DNA of 64,000 nt from Deltaproteobacteria bacterium (GTDB taxonomy: Bacteria; Desulfobacterota; Desulfobacteria; Desulfobacterales; G020354645). The stretch spans positions 3,552,163-3,616,162 of the forward strand of contig CP070652.1 of the NCBI GenBank assembly GCA_020354645.1, written 5' to 3'. Position numbers and translations under genes: made by a program. The stretch's first letter is position 1; every line of letters begins with the position of its first letter. Shown here piece by piece: positions 26,485-36,251 of the stretch. The notes beneath the pieces were generated by a model. It made no database searches. It was not told where the DNA came from and worked only from the letters and a program-made list of their open reading frames with translations.

Positions 26485-27339
26485 GTGAAAAAAATCGGAA
26501 TCATAGTAAAAGCCGACTCAGAGGCCAGAAAGAAAGCCGATGAACTTGAAAGATGGCTGGGGTCAAAAGATGTTGAGATAATAAGAAAAGAGAGTTCGCC
26601 TCCCAATCGCGGGAAATCTGAAGCTGAGGCATCCAGTGCGCCGGCTGATCTGAACTGTATTTTTGTTCTCGGTGGCGATGGAACTTTTTTAAGCGCCGTG
26701 CGTTGGATCGGTAACCGCGATATTCCGATTCTGGGGGTGAAGTTTGGTGATGTCGGATTTCTGGCAGAAACTGCTGAAGATCGTCTGTTGGCAGTCGCCG
26801 AAACGATACTAAACGATGCGTTTATCACCCAATCCAGAATGCGGCTGCTGGTCCGGGTGATTCGGAACGAAAAAGATCGGGCGGCAGAGACCGTATTGAA
26901 TGATGTGGTTATCAACAGAGGAGCGCTGGCAAGGCTTGCTTCCATCGATACCTATATTAACAGCCTTTATCTCACTACTTACAGGGCTGATGGACTAATC
27001 GTTGCAACACCAACCGGATCGACAGCTTATTCACTGGCAGCCGGAGGCCCGGTGATTCATCCTTCGGTACCGGCAATCATCATGACGCCCATTTGCCCCT
27101 TTACCCTCACGAATCGCCCCCTGATAATACCGGATTCATCAACTGTTAACATCAAGCTGGAGAAAGGATCATCCGATATCATATTGACCTTTGACGGCCA
27201 GGAAGGGCTGGAGATTGATGACAGGGATACGATTTCGGTTACCAAAAGCCCGCATCCTATCAATATGATAACCATACCGGATCAGGACTATTTTGATGTT
27301 TTGAAGGCAAAGCTGAGGTGGAGCGGCGGAAGGGTTTGA
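26485..27339 (+). CDS. nadK: NAD kinase
   Basis: 284 residues from a GTG at 26485 that follows CCAAGGAG. ATP- or polyphosphate-dependent phosphorylation of NAD to NADP. The hallmark GGDGT is in CIFVLGGDGTFLSAVRW, and the second motif is RADGLIVATPTGSTAYSLAAGGP. The conserved LNDVVINRG region is also present. A frame from 26425 exists but adds a poorly conserved leader. No other NAD gene is adjacent, although NAD salvage genes lie 5 kb to the left. Confidence 0.95.
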   Translation: MKKIGIIVKADSEARKKADELERWLGSKDVEIIRKESSPPNRGKSEAEASSAPADLNCIFVLGGDGTFLSAVRWIGNRDIPILGVKFGDVGFLAETAEDRLLAVAETILNDAFITQSRMRLLVRVIRNEKDRAAETVLNDVVINRGALARLASIDTYINSLYLTTYRADGLIVATPTGSTAYSLAAGGPVIHPSVPAIIMTPICPFTLTNRPLIIPDSSTVNIKLEKGSSDIILTFDGQEGLEIDDRDTISVTKSPHPINMITIPDQDYFDVLKAKLRWSGGRV

Positions 27340-27346
27340 GGTCAAT

Positions 27347-27739
27347 TCATGAGTTACTGATTCTTTCTTTTATTTCAAATAAGTTGCCGTCAAAATCGGT
27401 TATAAATGTGATGAAGTCATCCCCTTTGGGGATTTGCAAGGTATGAATGTCCATGGTGTGGCATTTTTTAAGAAATTTTGAAATGTTATCCACTTCAAGG
27501 CAGATATGCCCAATTCTGGTTATCGTTGCAGGATCCAGCTTGCCCAGAAAGATTTCAAAGTGAACTCTGCCCCCCACGTAATTGATGATTTTATATTCGG
27601 CATCAATGTCGAAAATTTTTTTGCTCAGCATTCTTGGCAGGATTTTGGATTCCTTCTTTTCCATACCCAGAAGACCTTGATAGAATTTGTCACTGTTATT
27701 TTCAGAGCTGCAAACCAGCCCTACGTGTCTTAACAGCAT
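27347..27739 (-). CDS. VOC-family (glyoxalase/dioxygenase fold) protein
   Basis: 130 residues with the two-repeat VOC pattern: RHVGLVCSSENNSDKFYQGLLGMEK and RIGHICLEVDNISKFLKKCH, ending FEIKE. Candidate metal ligands are H5, E near residue 70, H near 86 and the final E. The reaction is unknown. It lies 13 bp downstream of the aldolase/dehydrogenase fusion on the same strand, so it probably belongs to the same operon and may act on a keto-sugar or lactaldehyde product. Confidence 0.78.
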   Translation of the reverse strand: MLLRHVGLVCSSENNSDKFYQGLLGMEKKESKILPRMLSKKIFDIDAEYKIINYVGGRVHFEIFLGKLDPATITRIGHICLEVDNISKFLKKCHTMDIHTLQIPKGDDFITFITDFDGNLFEIKERISNS

Positions 27740-27751
27740 ATTATTTTCCTT

Positions 27752-29860
27752 TTATCTTGGAAATGCAGCCGGATTCCCGCCATCCACCGGAAGCGTGGCA
27801 CCCGTGGTTGGGGTTAGCTCACTGGCAAAAAAGACGACGGCATTACCAACGTGCTCGGCGAGCACCGGCACCTTTAAAAGGCTTCTTTGGCGATAATACT
27901 CCTTTAAGCCCTCTGCATCGAGACCCCTTGATTTCATGCGTTCAGGACCCACAAGTTCCCACAATTTCGAGCTTACGATGTCATCGCCGAAAATGGCGTC
28001 CGGGTTGATCATATTGACCCGCACACCAATTTCGGCTAGTTCCATGGCTGCGATTTTGGCAATCTGATGGGCGGCTGCTTTGGAAGCGCTGTATGCCCCG
28101 AAAGCTGCGCCGGGATCAAATACGTTTTTTGAGCTAATGACGACGATATTTCCTCCAGTCCCTTGCCTTTTAAAAATAGGGACGGCAGCTTTGATAATTG
28201 TAAAAGTTCCCTTCAAGTTGACGGCTAAAACCCGATCGAATACATCCGGATTCAAGTCTTGAATTTTAGCAACATGGGCAATGCCGGCGTTGGGCACGAC
28301 AATGTCAACACCGCCAAATCTGCGGCATATTTCTGTATATGCGTTTTCTACGGATTGGATATCCGTAACATCTAAAGTGAGCAGTTGCACCCGATTGCTG
28401 TCGTATTTTTCGGTGAGAAGGGCGTGTGCCTTCTGCAACCGGGGCAGGTCAATATCTGATATCGCCACGGCTGCCCCGGCAGACAACAGGCGATCCGCAA
28501 TGCCGCACCCTATAGCTCCTCCACCACCGGTGATCACCGCCACTTGGCCCATCAGGGGAAGGGATGAAGACTCAGTCAGTTTTTGTTGCTGCAGGCTCCA
28601 GTATTCCATATCAAATACGTGCGATTCAGGGATGGAAACATATTTGCCAATAGCATCTGCGCGGAGCTTGGCACGAATGGTATGTTCACCGATGTCTGCT
28701 GCGATTTGAGCTTCATCCTGGCTAACGCCAATGGCGAAAAGACCCAAACCGGTAACTAAAAACAGCGACGGATAGGGATCCAGAATCGTTTGCTGAACTT
28801 CTTTTAATTTGATTTGGGTTTCAAAATAGTGATGATAATCTTTAATATAAGTTTTTACCGCTGTAGTAATTTTTTTCTTCAGATCATCCTCACTTTCCGG
28901 AACAGATTCAATGTACACCATGGCGTTTTTGGTGCGGATCACATGGTCGGGCGTAAGCACCCCGGAACGGCAGAAAGTCAGGGCTTTTTTGGATACAGAA
29001 ACAGCGATCAAATCCGAAGAATTACGCGCAACAACCTGAAGGCGTTTTAGCCTGCCGTCAGATTCCGGATGCGCGCAGGCCCCTCGAATTATCTGGGCAC
29101 ATCGAACGCGGTGACCCTCAGCATCCGACGGTAGCGCCAGATCTTTGCGAGGTGCCATCAGCGTTTTGTTCTTTGTTTTCTTTTCGATATATGACTCTGC
29201 CCGAGTAACATACCGGATCATGTTTCCATAGGAAGTTCTGGCGTCATCGGCAAAGGTGAATATCCCGTGATACAGGACTATGATGGCTTCAATGTCCGGC
29301 TGGCTTTCATACTGAGCGACGACCGTCTTTGCCAGGGGAAGGCCGGACTTGGCGTAGGGAACCACCGCGATTTTCTTCCCAAGGGCTTTTTTCAGCAGAT
29401 CCTCACCGTGTTCCAGATTGGTCAAAATAAGGATACTGTCGGCATGGGTGTGGTCGATATATTGGTGGGGCAAAAAAGCGTGCAGAAGGGTCTCAACAGA
29501 CGGAAGGGCACTTTTGCTGTTGATTCGATGGATACTTAACTGATTCTCCATTTCTTTGTCCGAAAGAGATTCGAGACCCCTTAACTTTTGAAGGGGATTC
29601 AGTTCCAGCCCGACAAATCCTTCCGGCTCGATGGTGGATAGATCCAATCCACTAGCTTTTACAAACAGAAGATTTGTCTCCTCACCAACAATATTTTTTA
29701 ACCTCAGCTTTACGGAAGTATTACCGCCACCATGCAGAACCAAATTTCGATTGCTGCCGATCAGACGGGATGTATATACACGCAGCGCCAGCTCTTTAGG
29801 GGATGCAGCATATTTGGCAATAAATTTTTCTGAAACCTCTTCTTTAAAAAGATTCTTCAT
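27752..29860 (-). CDS. Bifunctional class II aldolase / short-chain dehydrogenase (RhaD-RhaE-like fusion)
   Basis: About 702 residues. The N-terminal class II aldolase domain (NLVLHGGGNTSVKL, then YIDHTHADSILIL with zinc-type histidines) is fused to a C-terminal short-chain dehydrogenase. The latter shows the NAD motif VAVITGGGGAIGCGIADRL, SS in VISSKNV and the catalytic YSASK. It resembles enzymes that split rhamnulose 1-phosphate or a related sugar phosphate and oxidise the aldehyde product. The chosen ATG (29860) overlaps the upstream aldolase by 17 bp; further in-frame ATGs lie upstream, so the start is uncertain. Confidence 0.85.
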   Translation of the reverse strand: MKNLFKEEVSEKFIAKYAASPKELALRVYTSRLIGSNRNLVLHGGGNTSVKLRLKNIVGEETNLLFVKASGLDLSTIEPEGFVGLELNPLQKLRGLESLSDKEMENQLSIHRINSKSALPSVETLLHAFLPHQYIDHTHADSILILTNLEHGEDLLKKALGKKIAVVPYAKSGLPLAKTVVAQYESQPDIEAIIVLYHGIFTFADDARTSYGNMIRYVTRAESYIEKKTKNKTLMAPRKDLALPSDAEGHRVRCAQIIRGACAHPESDGRLKRLQVVARNSSDLIAVSVSKKALTFCRSGVLTPDHVIRTKNAMVYIESVPESEDDLKKKITTAVKTYIKDYHHYFETQIKLKEVQQTILDPYPSLFLVTGLGLFAIGVSQDEAQIAADIGEHTIRAKLRADAIGKYVSIPESHVFDMEYWSLQQQKLTESSSLPLMGQVAVITGGGGAIGCGIADRLLSAGAAVAISDIDLPRLQKAHALLTEKYDSNRVQLLTLDVTDIQSVENAYTEICRRFGGVDIVVPNAGIAHVAKIQDLNPDVFDRVLAVNLKGTFTIIKAAVPIFKRQGTGGNIVVISSKNVFDPGAAFGAYSASKAAAHQIAKIAAMELAEIGVRVNMINPDAIFGDDIVSSKLWELVGPERMKSRGLDAEGLKEYYRQRSLLKVPVLAEHVGNAVVFFASELTPTTGATLPVDGGNPAAFPR

Positions 29861-30656
29861 GAGATTGATCGTTTTTCTTTTCATCTTCGAAAATGTTTTG
29901 CGCCTCTTTGACCGATGCATTTTCATGGATGACGGCCCGCAGTGACTTCATCATGGGCACCGGATAGGGGTGCTGCCATATGTTTCTGCCAAGGTTTATA
30001 CCAATCGCACCTTTTTGCATGCCATCGTGGACAAATTCAAAAACTTCCAATTCTGTCTCACACTTAGGGCCTCCCGCCATTACAATCGGCACTGGACATC
30101 CGTTGGTAACTTTATCAAAATCCTCACACCAGTATGTTTTTACTACTTTTGCGCCGAATTCAGCAGCTATCCGGCAGCACAGACTCAGATACCGTGCGTC
30201 TCGTTTTTCTAATTCCTTGCCCACGGCCGTCACAGCCATGACGGGAACGCCATTGTTTTCGCATTCATCGACCAATTTCCCCAGATTCACCAGGGAATCA
30301 TACTCGTAATCGCTGCCAATAAAAATTGACATGCCAACAGCGGCAGCATTGAGACGAATTGCTTCCTGGACCGATGTGGTCAGGGCCTCATGCGCCAAAT
30401 CTTTTCCGATAACACTGGTCCCGCCGGACACTCTCAAGATGACCGGTGGACTGTTGCTCGGATCGACACACGAACGGAGTACCCCCCGGGTTACAAAGAG
30501 TCCGTCAGCATACGGGATCAGAGGACAGATCGTTTCACCCGGTTTTTCAAGCCTGGAGGTAGGCCCCTGAAAATACCCGTGATCAATAGGCAGAAACATG
30601 CAGTGTCCGTCTGCTTGGATTAGTCGTGACAAACGATTTTTCATTCCCCAATCCAT
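29844..30656 (-). CDS. Class I aldolase, DeoC/LacD/FbaB-LsrF family
   Basis: 270 residues. TIM-barrel aldolase with FLPIDHGYFQGP at strand 1 and VVKTYWCEDFDKV carrying the probable Schiff-base Lys. VPIVMAGGPK and IGINLGRNIWQ form the phosphate-binding loops. Closest in look to LsrF and FbaB. A strong AGGAGG site precedes the ATG. It overlaps the aldolase/dehydrogenase gene, so the two make a coupled pathway for a branched or deoxy sugar phosphate. The substrate is unknown. Confidence 0.87.
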   Translation of the reverse strand: MDWGMKNRLSRLIQADGHCMFLPIDHGYFQGPTSRLEKPGETICPLIPYADGLFVTRGVLRSCVDPSNSPPVILRVSGGTSVIGKDLAHEALTTSVQEAIRLNAAAVGMSIFIGSDYEYDSLVNLGKLVDECENNGVPVMAVTAVGKELEKRDARYLSLCCRIAAEFGAKVVKTYWCEDFDKVTNGCPVPIVMAGGPKCETELEVFEFVHDGMQKGAIGINLGRNIWQHPYPVPMMKSLRAVIHENASVKEAQNIFEDEKKNDQSHEESF

Positions 30657-30862
30657 TCGTAAACCCTCCTTTTGTATGATTTATTGTTAACTTCTATTGA
30701 CTTATATAGAATTTACAATATAGAAAACAAATAGGTCAACAAGATTAGGTAAATATCAAAACCCAGACCGAATTTCACATTTCTGATCAGATTCTCCACT
30801 TTAAGGTTCAATTAGATACTTGGCAAGACATGAATAACTTGCAGCACCAGTATGGGGATGCA

Positions 30863-31750
30863 ATGAGAAGGCGGATAATTTTCACTTTGGCGTTTATGTC
30901 ATTGATGGTCGCATCGTCTTCTGGCCACTGTGGGGAACCGGCATCCGTCGTCGAACACCAAACAAACGGCAGTATTAATTGGACCCAGGGGATTATTCAG
31001 GCGGTTGGGATTGGGAAACCTGATGAAACGGGTTCAGCAAAACCACTCGATGCCAGTGTAAAAGCATTATATCACGCAAAAAAAAATGCCAAACTTCATC
31101 TTATTAAAATATTGAAAGGAATCCGGATTGATTCACACAGGAATGTCGCCAATATTGCGGGCCAGGATTATTCCATCCTAGCCAAAATCCACGAAATCGT
31201 ATTCGAAACCCGGGAAATCGAAAAATTAAGAAAGCACAGAGCTGACGGCACAGTGGTTGTCCGTGTTCAGATAGATTTATACGGTGGTTTTTCGCAACTC
31301 GTACTTCCCCAAGAGATCCAGCAAATAGAATCCATAAAACCTGTTCGACCAAAGAACAAACCGTCCATTCAACAAGCGGGCAAATCATCAGTTCCTGAAG
31401 CTTATACGGGTTTGGTGGTAGATGCCAGAGGTATCGCCTTAAGGCCTGCACTGGTTCCTCGTCTTCTTGATGAAAATGGACAGGAGATTTTTGGGACCGC
31501 CTATGTGAGCCGTGAATTTGCAGTGCAATGGGGAACGTGCGGCTATATGGCGTCTTTTAATGCAACAATAAACAGCGATCGGGTTGGGCGAAACCCTCTC
31601 TTTGTTAAAGGGCTCCGGACAGCGGGATCTGGATATTCGGATATTATTATCAGCAATACAGATGCCGCTAAACTTCTAAGTTCTTCCAAGCATCTTTTAT
31701 TTCTGAAAGAATGCCGGGTGCTTATTGTGATCGATTCACCGGTGAAATAA
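30863..31750 (+). CDS. Secreted protein with LPP20/FlgT-like N-terminal region, unknown function
   Basis: About 295 residues. Hydrophobic N-terminal signal (IIFTLAFMSLMVASSSGHC, with a Cys that could be a lipobox). It is followed by INWTQGIIQAVGIGKP and a helix ALYHAKKNAKLHLIKILKGI, the pattern of LPP20-type lipoproteins. The second half has strands around GLVVDARGIALRPALVPRLLDENG. It is flanked by divergent and convergent genes and so is alone. Start chosen at 30863; an ATG 33 bp upstream is in frame. Confidence 0.65.
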   Translation: MRRRIIFTLAFMSLMVASSSGHCGEPASVVEHQTNGSINWTQGIIQAVGIGKPDETGSAKPLDASVKALYHAKKNAKLHLIKILKGIRIDSHRNVANIAGQDYSILAKIHEIVFETREIEKLRKHRADGTVVVRVQIDLYGGFSQLVLPQEIQQIESIKPVRPKNKPSIQQAGKSSVPEAYTGLVVDARGIALRPALVPRLLDENGQEIFGTAYVSREFAVQWGTCGYMASFNATINSDRVGRNPLFVKGLRTAGSGYSDIIISNTDAAKLLSSSKHLLFLKECRVLIVIDSPVK

Positions 31751-32013
31751 TGTCATTACGATTTCTTGGTAGATACTTTAGAGGCCACCACAAAATTCTG
31801 GATTGGATTTGAGGGCAAGGCGCTTTCTTAAGCTATCCGGTTTGCCAGTTAAGCCGGTTTAGCCCGTTCAAAACGGAATGCTATCAGTTTTATCGGTTCA
31901 ACCGGCTGACAGGACAACGGGTTCAAGGGGCCAACCCTGCTTCTAGGCGAGCATATTGAGCCAGCCTGCAGCACAGCCGTCAGGCTTCAGACGGGTTTGA
32001 ATGCATCTGTCCC
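31751..32013. repeat. Intergenic stretch with repeated CCGGTT words
   Basis: Between the convergent secreted-protein and ahcY genes. It contains several near-repeats and inversions of GCCGGTT and AACCGGC (31839-31925). A similar cluster occurs at 60500-60595. Probably an intergenic repeat family; no gene is seen. Confidence 0.4.
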
Positions 32014-33270
32014 TTAAGTTCCCATCTTCCACGAGGCCAAATAATTTTTCTGTTCAGCCGTAAGTTTATCGATAATTATTCCCATGGCCGCCAGTTTCTC
32101 TCTGGCAATTCGTTTATCTATTTCTTCGGGCACCGGATAGACGGTTTTTGACAGCGCCTTTTTGTTTTTGACCATAAACTCGATGCAGAGCGCCTGGTTG
32201 GCAAAACTCATATCCATCACACTGGAAGGATGCCCCTCGGCCGCCGCAAGATTTATCAGCCGCCCCTCACCCAAGACGTTAATCCGGCGTCCATTTTCAA
32301 GCAAATACTCTTCTACAAAGGGTCTAATCACCCGTTTCGATTTTGATATGCTTTTTAATCCTTTAAGGTCTAATTCCACATTAAAATGACCGGAATTGGC
32401 TACAATGGCACCGTCTTTCATCAGCAAGAAGTGTTCTTTTCGGATAACACCGATATCGCCAGTCAGGGAACAAAAGAAATCGCCCACTTTGGCTGCTTTT
32501 CTGATTGGCATAACCGTAAAACCGTCCATGACTGCTTCCAGTGCCGGCAGCGGATCGACTTCGGTCACGATAACATTTGATCCCATTCCACGTGCCCGCA
32601 TGGCAACCCCTCGCCCGCACCAGCCGTAGCCGGATACTACAAATTTGGCACCGGCCATCAACCGATTCGTCGCGCGGATAATGCCGTCGATGGTGCTTTG
32701 CCCGGTTCCGTAACGGTTGTCAAAATAATGTTTTGTTTGCGCGTCGTTGACGGCAATGATGGGATACTGAAGAATTCCGTCGGCAGCCATACTTCTGAGT
32801 CGAATGACCCCGGTGGTGGTCTCCTCGGTACCCCCTTTCAACTCAGGCAGAAGCTCTGAGCGTTCGGTATGTATCGTTGAAACCAAATCGGCGCCGTCAT
32901 CCATGGTAAATTGCGGTTTTGTATTTAAGACTGAGTTGATATGGGTGTAATACGTTTTGTGGTTTTCCCCTTTGATGGCAAAAACGGGAATCATGTCATG
33001 TTTGACTAAAGATGAGGCGACATCATCCTGCGTGCTCAGAGGATTGGAGGCGCAAAGGGAAACTTTAGCGCCGCCGGCCTTTAACGTTTGCATCAGGGAT
33101 GCTGTCTCGGTGGTGACATGTAAGCAAGCACCGATACGAACGCCTTGCAACGGTTTTTCTCTGTTGAACCTTTTTCGAATACGGTTGAGAACCGGCATGT
33201 TCTGATTTGCCCATTCAATGCGAAGGGCGCCATCTTTTGCAGTTTTTAAATCCTTAACATCATAATCCAT
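32014..33270 (-). CDS. ahcY: Adenosylhomocysteinase
   Basis: 418 residues. NAD-dependent hydrolysis of S-adenosylhomocysteine to homocysteine and adenosine. Landmarks: [30 protein letters not shown], and the NAD-binding segment [30 protein letters not shown] is also present. It lies 53 bp downstream of metK on the same strand, forming a SAM-cycle pair. The ATG has AGGAGATGAATCAAGA upstream. Confidence 0.97.
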   Translation of the reverse strand: MDYDVKDLKTAKDGALRIEWANQNMPVLNRIRKRFNREKPLQGVRIGACLHVTTETASLMQTLKAGGAKVSLCASNPLSTQDDVASSLVKHDMIPVFAIKGENHKTYYTHINSVLNTKPQFTMDDGADLVSTIHTERSELLPELKGGTEETTTGVIRLRSMAADGILQYPIIAVNDAQTKHYFDNRYGTGQSTIDGIIRATNRLMAGAKFVVSGYGWCGRGVAMRARGMGSNVIVTEVDPLPALEAVMDGFTVMPIRKAAKVGDFFCSLTGDIGVIRKEHFLLMKDGAIVANSGHFNVELDLKGLKSISKSKRVIRPFVEEYLLENGRRINVLGEGRLINLAAAEGHPSSVMDMSFANQALCIEFMVKNKKALSKTVYPVPEEIDKRIAREKLAAMGIIIDKLTAEQKNYLASWKMGT

Positions 33271-33323
33271 TCTTGATTCATCTCCTTTTGTATTTGAAAA
33301 AATTGACCTGTCCCCTGACTTAT

Positions 33324-34493
33324 CTATAGTCCGGCCAACTCTCGCATTTCATCGACCTTATTTGTCTTTTCCCAGGTAAATTCAGGTTCATTGAGTCCGA
33401 AATGTCCGTAGGCTGAAGTCTTGCGAAAAATAGGGCGCAAAAGATTCAAATATTCGATAATTGCAGCGGGTCTCAGGTCGAATAACTCTCTGATTATTTT
33501 TTCTACCCGCTGCTTGGGTATTGTACCGGTGCCCATCAAGTCAACCATCACTGATACAGGATGGGCAACGCCGATGGCATAAGCTATTTGGACTTCGCAT
33601 TTTTTTGCAAGATCGGCGGCAACCACATTCTTAGCGATGTGCCGAGCCATGTAAGATGCACTACGGTCCACTTTGGATGGATCTTTGCCAGAAAAACATC
33701 CACCGCCATGGCTTCCCTGCCCGCCGTATGTATCAACGATTATTTTACGTCCGGTTAGACCACAGTCTCCCATGGGGCCCCCAACCACAAATTTACCGGT
33801 AGCATTGATAAAATATGTGGTATCACCATCAGTCATTTCCAGTGGAATGACCTTTTTGATGACTTCTTCTATGATGGCTTCTCGCAGGTCATCGTAGCTG
33901 ACATCGGGCTTATGCTGTGCAGCGATAACCACAGTATCCACGCGTTTCGGTGATCCGTTTTCGTATTCGACGGTAATCTGAGATTTGCCGTCAGGTCGCA
34001 GAAAATCAAGGGCACCATTTTTTCGAACCGTAGCCAGGCGCCTGCAGATATTATGGGCATACATTATAGGCATGGGCATAAGTTCGGGTGTTTCATTTGT
34101 GGCATAGCCGAACATGAGGCCCTGATCTCCGGCGCCCTGTTCCTTGAATAGACCTTCGCCGACGTTTACACCCTGGGCAATATCTTGCGATTGCTGATCA
34201 ATGCTGGTGACTACCGAGCAAGTCTGCCAGTCGAACCCCATCAATGACGAATGGTAACCGATTTCGCGAATAGTATCCCGCACGACCTGGGGTATATCGA
34301 CATAACAGTCGGTGGTTATTTCACCGGCAATAAAAGCCAAGCCGGTGGTGACCATGGTTTCACAGGCCACCCGGCATTTTTTATCCTGGGATATAATTGC
34401 GTCCAAAATCGAATCCGATATGGCATCGGCAACCTTGTCGGGATGTCCTTCCGTAACCGATTCAGATGTAAAAAGGAACTGCTCATTGTTCAT
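33324..34493 (-). CDS. metK: S-adenosylmethionine synthetase
   Basis: 389 residues, full family length. Makes SAM from methionine and ATP. Motifs: [20 protein letters not shown] at the N-terminus, [12 protein letters not shown], and [19 protein letters not shown]. The GGAGATATCTT leader gives the start. It follows the antiporter operon by 225 bp and probably has its own promoter; no SAM riboswitch was recognised in that gap. Confidence 0.98.
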   Translation of the reverse strand: MNNEQFLFTSESVTEGHPDKVADAISDSILDAIISQDKKCRVACETMVTTGLAFIAGEITTDCYVDIPQVVRDTIREIGYHSSLMGFDWQTCSVVTSIDQQSQDIAQGVNVGEGLFKEQGAGDQGLMFGYATNETPELMPMPIMYAHNICRRLATVRKNGALDFLRPDGKSQITVEYENGSPKRVDTVVIAAQHKPDVSYDDLREAIIEEVIKKVIPLEMTDGDTTYFINATGKFVVGGPMGDCGLTGRKIIVDTYGGQGSHGGGCFSGKDPSKVDRSASYMARHIAKNVVAADLAKKCEVQIAYAIGVAHPVSVMVDLMGTGTIPKQRVEKIIRELFDLRPAAIIEYLNLLRPIFRKTSAYGHFGLNEPEFTWEKTNKVDEMRELAGL

Positions 34494-34717
34494 AAGATAT
34501 CTCCTTTGATTTTGTATTTTGAAAATCGACCATTTTGAGCCTGGATCGGTAATTTCAAAACTGCTTACAATAGAACAACATCATATAGTTGTCAATAAAA
34601 GCCCAAATCATTTCAAAATAAATAATCCAACAAGTAAACAAAAAAGAAAAATACCGGCAAAGATGAAATCGGAAAGAGTCTTTGGGGAAGCTTCCACTTG
34701 CTTTGAATGGATATCTA

Positions 34718-36226
34718 TTATGGTATCGGCAATCCGCCCACCACCAGATGAAAAAGTTTGATTACAAGTTTTGGATAAACACCCAGAATGATCGATACAC
34801 TTCCTGCAAGAAGCAGCGGGACAGACATCGAAAGTGGTGGATCCTTGATCTCACCATTTGCAAGAGAAAGATTCAAAGGGCCAAAAAATATGATTTTGAC
34901 AGACCGGAACGTATAGGCAGCCGTTAATATGATAGCAACCGCTCCGAGAATGGCAATGATGAGACCTGAGGGTATTGTCTGGATCCCGCTTTTAAAGATG
35001 CCGGTAAACATGATCCATTCCGCCGGAAAGCTGCTCATTGGCGGAAAGCCCGAAAGGGCCATCGCGCCCATGATCCAGAGTGTCGCGGTTATGGGCATCT
35101 TCGGTCCCAGTCCACCCATCTGTCTCATATCTCTGATGCCGGTTGAATAAACCAAAATACCGGCGGTCGAAAAAAGAATAGTTTTACCGATGATATGTCC
35201 CAAAAAGAAAAACATCCCCCCTTCAACGCTAAATATAGTGAGAGCGGATATACCCAGTAGCGAATAAGCCAACTGACTGATGGTAGAACAGGCGGCAAAG
35301 CGTTTGACATCGGTTTGAGCCAAAGTAAGCAATGAACCGTACACCATGGTTATAAGCGCCATTATCATAAGGGGCATCGAAAAGATTTTGAAATCCTCAT
35401 AAAGCGGATAAACGATTACTCGCACCATTACATAGGCGGCGATATTTGCGTAGACCGCCAGCAGACCGGCGATGCAGGTGGGATGTTCTGCGTGAACCCA
35501 TGGCATCCAGACCTGGAAAGGAACGACCGCCATCTTGGCCAACAGGGCAACAAGTATCAAAAGAATAACCCAAAAGGCCGCTGGATGCCCCGCCAGGGTA
35601 TGCAGATCAGAAATATTAAAGTTGCCCACCTGATAATAAATGATTACCGTTCCGGCTAAAAAGCAGCTGGCCCCAAAAAACGCCCACAGAAGACAGAGCA
35701 TGGCCACGCGGACACGGTCTATATAACCAAAAAATGCCATGATGAAGTATAACGGAATCGGCAATACTTCTAAGAAAAAATACATGGCAACAAGGTTTTT
35801 AACAAAACACACGCCTAAAAAAGCTAAGGGAAAGCCCAGAAATAGCCAGAAAAATCTTGTATAATGGTTGAGCCAGGTGTGTTCATCCACCTCACCGTAT
35901 ATTGCCTCTATTCTATGCTCCACATAATGGATCGAATAAAATGCCAGCGCCGTGCAAAGAATGTTAATGATCAATGCAACCGGCAGACTCAAACCATCCC
36001 CAAGGAGATCAAACGTTATGTTCGATCCTGCAAATGGGTATTTCTCAACAATTACTTCGCCGTGATACGCTCGGGCACTCGCTATAATCAAAAGGCCTGT
36101 GGTATACAGTAGGCTAAAACCAGCCACCCATCCAGCCTTTCTGCCTATGCGGTGTCTGGTCAGAAAGATAAAGATCGAAGCCAGAACCGGAACAACGATA
36201 GTTTGCAGAAGAATGTGAGGTATCAT
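34718..36226 (-). CDS. NuoM/MrpD-like proton-translocating antiporter subunit
   Basis: 502-residue membrane protein with about 14 spans, of the complex I/Mrp antiporter family. Family features include YFFLEVLPIPLYFIMAFFG, the HAEHPTCIAGLLAVYANIAAYVMVR stretch with the conserved helix-7/8 Lys and His region, and DVKRFAACSTISQLAYSLLG. It is the last gene of a ten-gene operon. It probably forms the outermost ion channel of the antiporter stack. Confidence 0.85.
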   Translation of the reverse strand: MIPHILLQTIVVPVLASIFIFLTRHRIGRKAGWVAGFSLLYTTGLLIIASARAYHGEVIVEKYPFAGSNITFDLLGDGLSLPVALIINILCTALAFYSIHYVEHRIEAIYGEVDEHTWLNHYTRFFWLFLGFPLAFLGVCFVKNLVAMYFFLEVLPIPLYFIMAFFGYIDRVRVAMLCLLWAFFGASCFLAGTVIIYYQVGNFNISDLHTLAGHPAAFWVILLILVALLAKMAVVPFQVWMPWVHAEHPTCIAGLLAVYANIAAYVMVRVIVYPLYEDFKIFSMPLMIMALITMVYGSLLTLAQTDVKRFAACSTISQLAYSLLGISALTIFSVEGGMFFFLGHIIGKTILFSTAGILVYSTGIRDMRQMGGLGPKMPITATLWIMGAMALSGFPPMSSFPAEWIMFTGIFKSGIQTIPSGLIIAILGAVAIILTAAYTFRSVKIIFFGPLNLSLANGEIKDPPLSMSVPLLLAGSVSIILGVYPKLVIKLFHLVVGGLPIP

Positions 36227-36251
36227 ATTAACCTTTTAAAACCAGTCCGTA

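Noticed and set aside
34494-34717. SAM riboswitch upstream of metK
   Set aside because: The 224-bp gap shows no recognisable SAM-I, SAM-II or SAM-IV motif or terminator pair.
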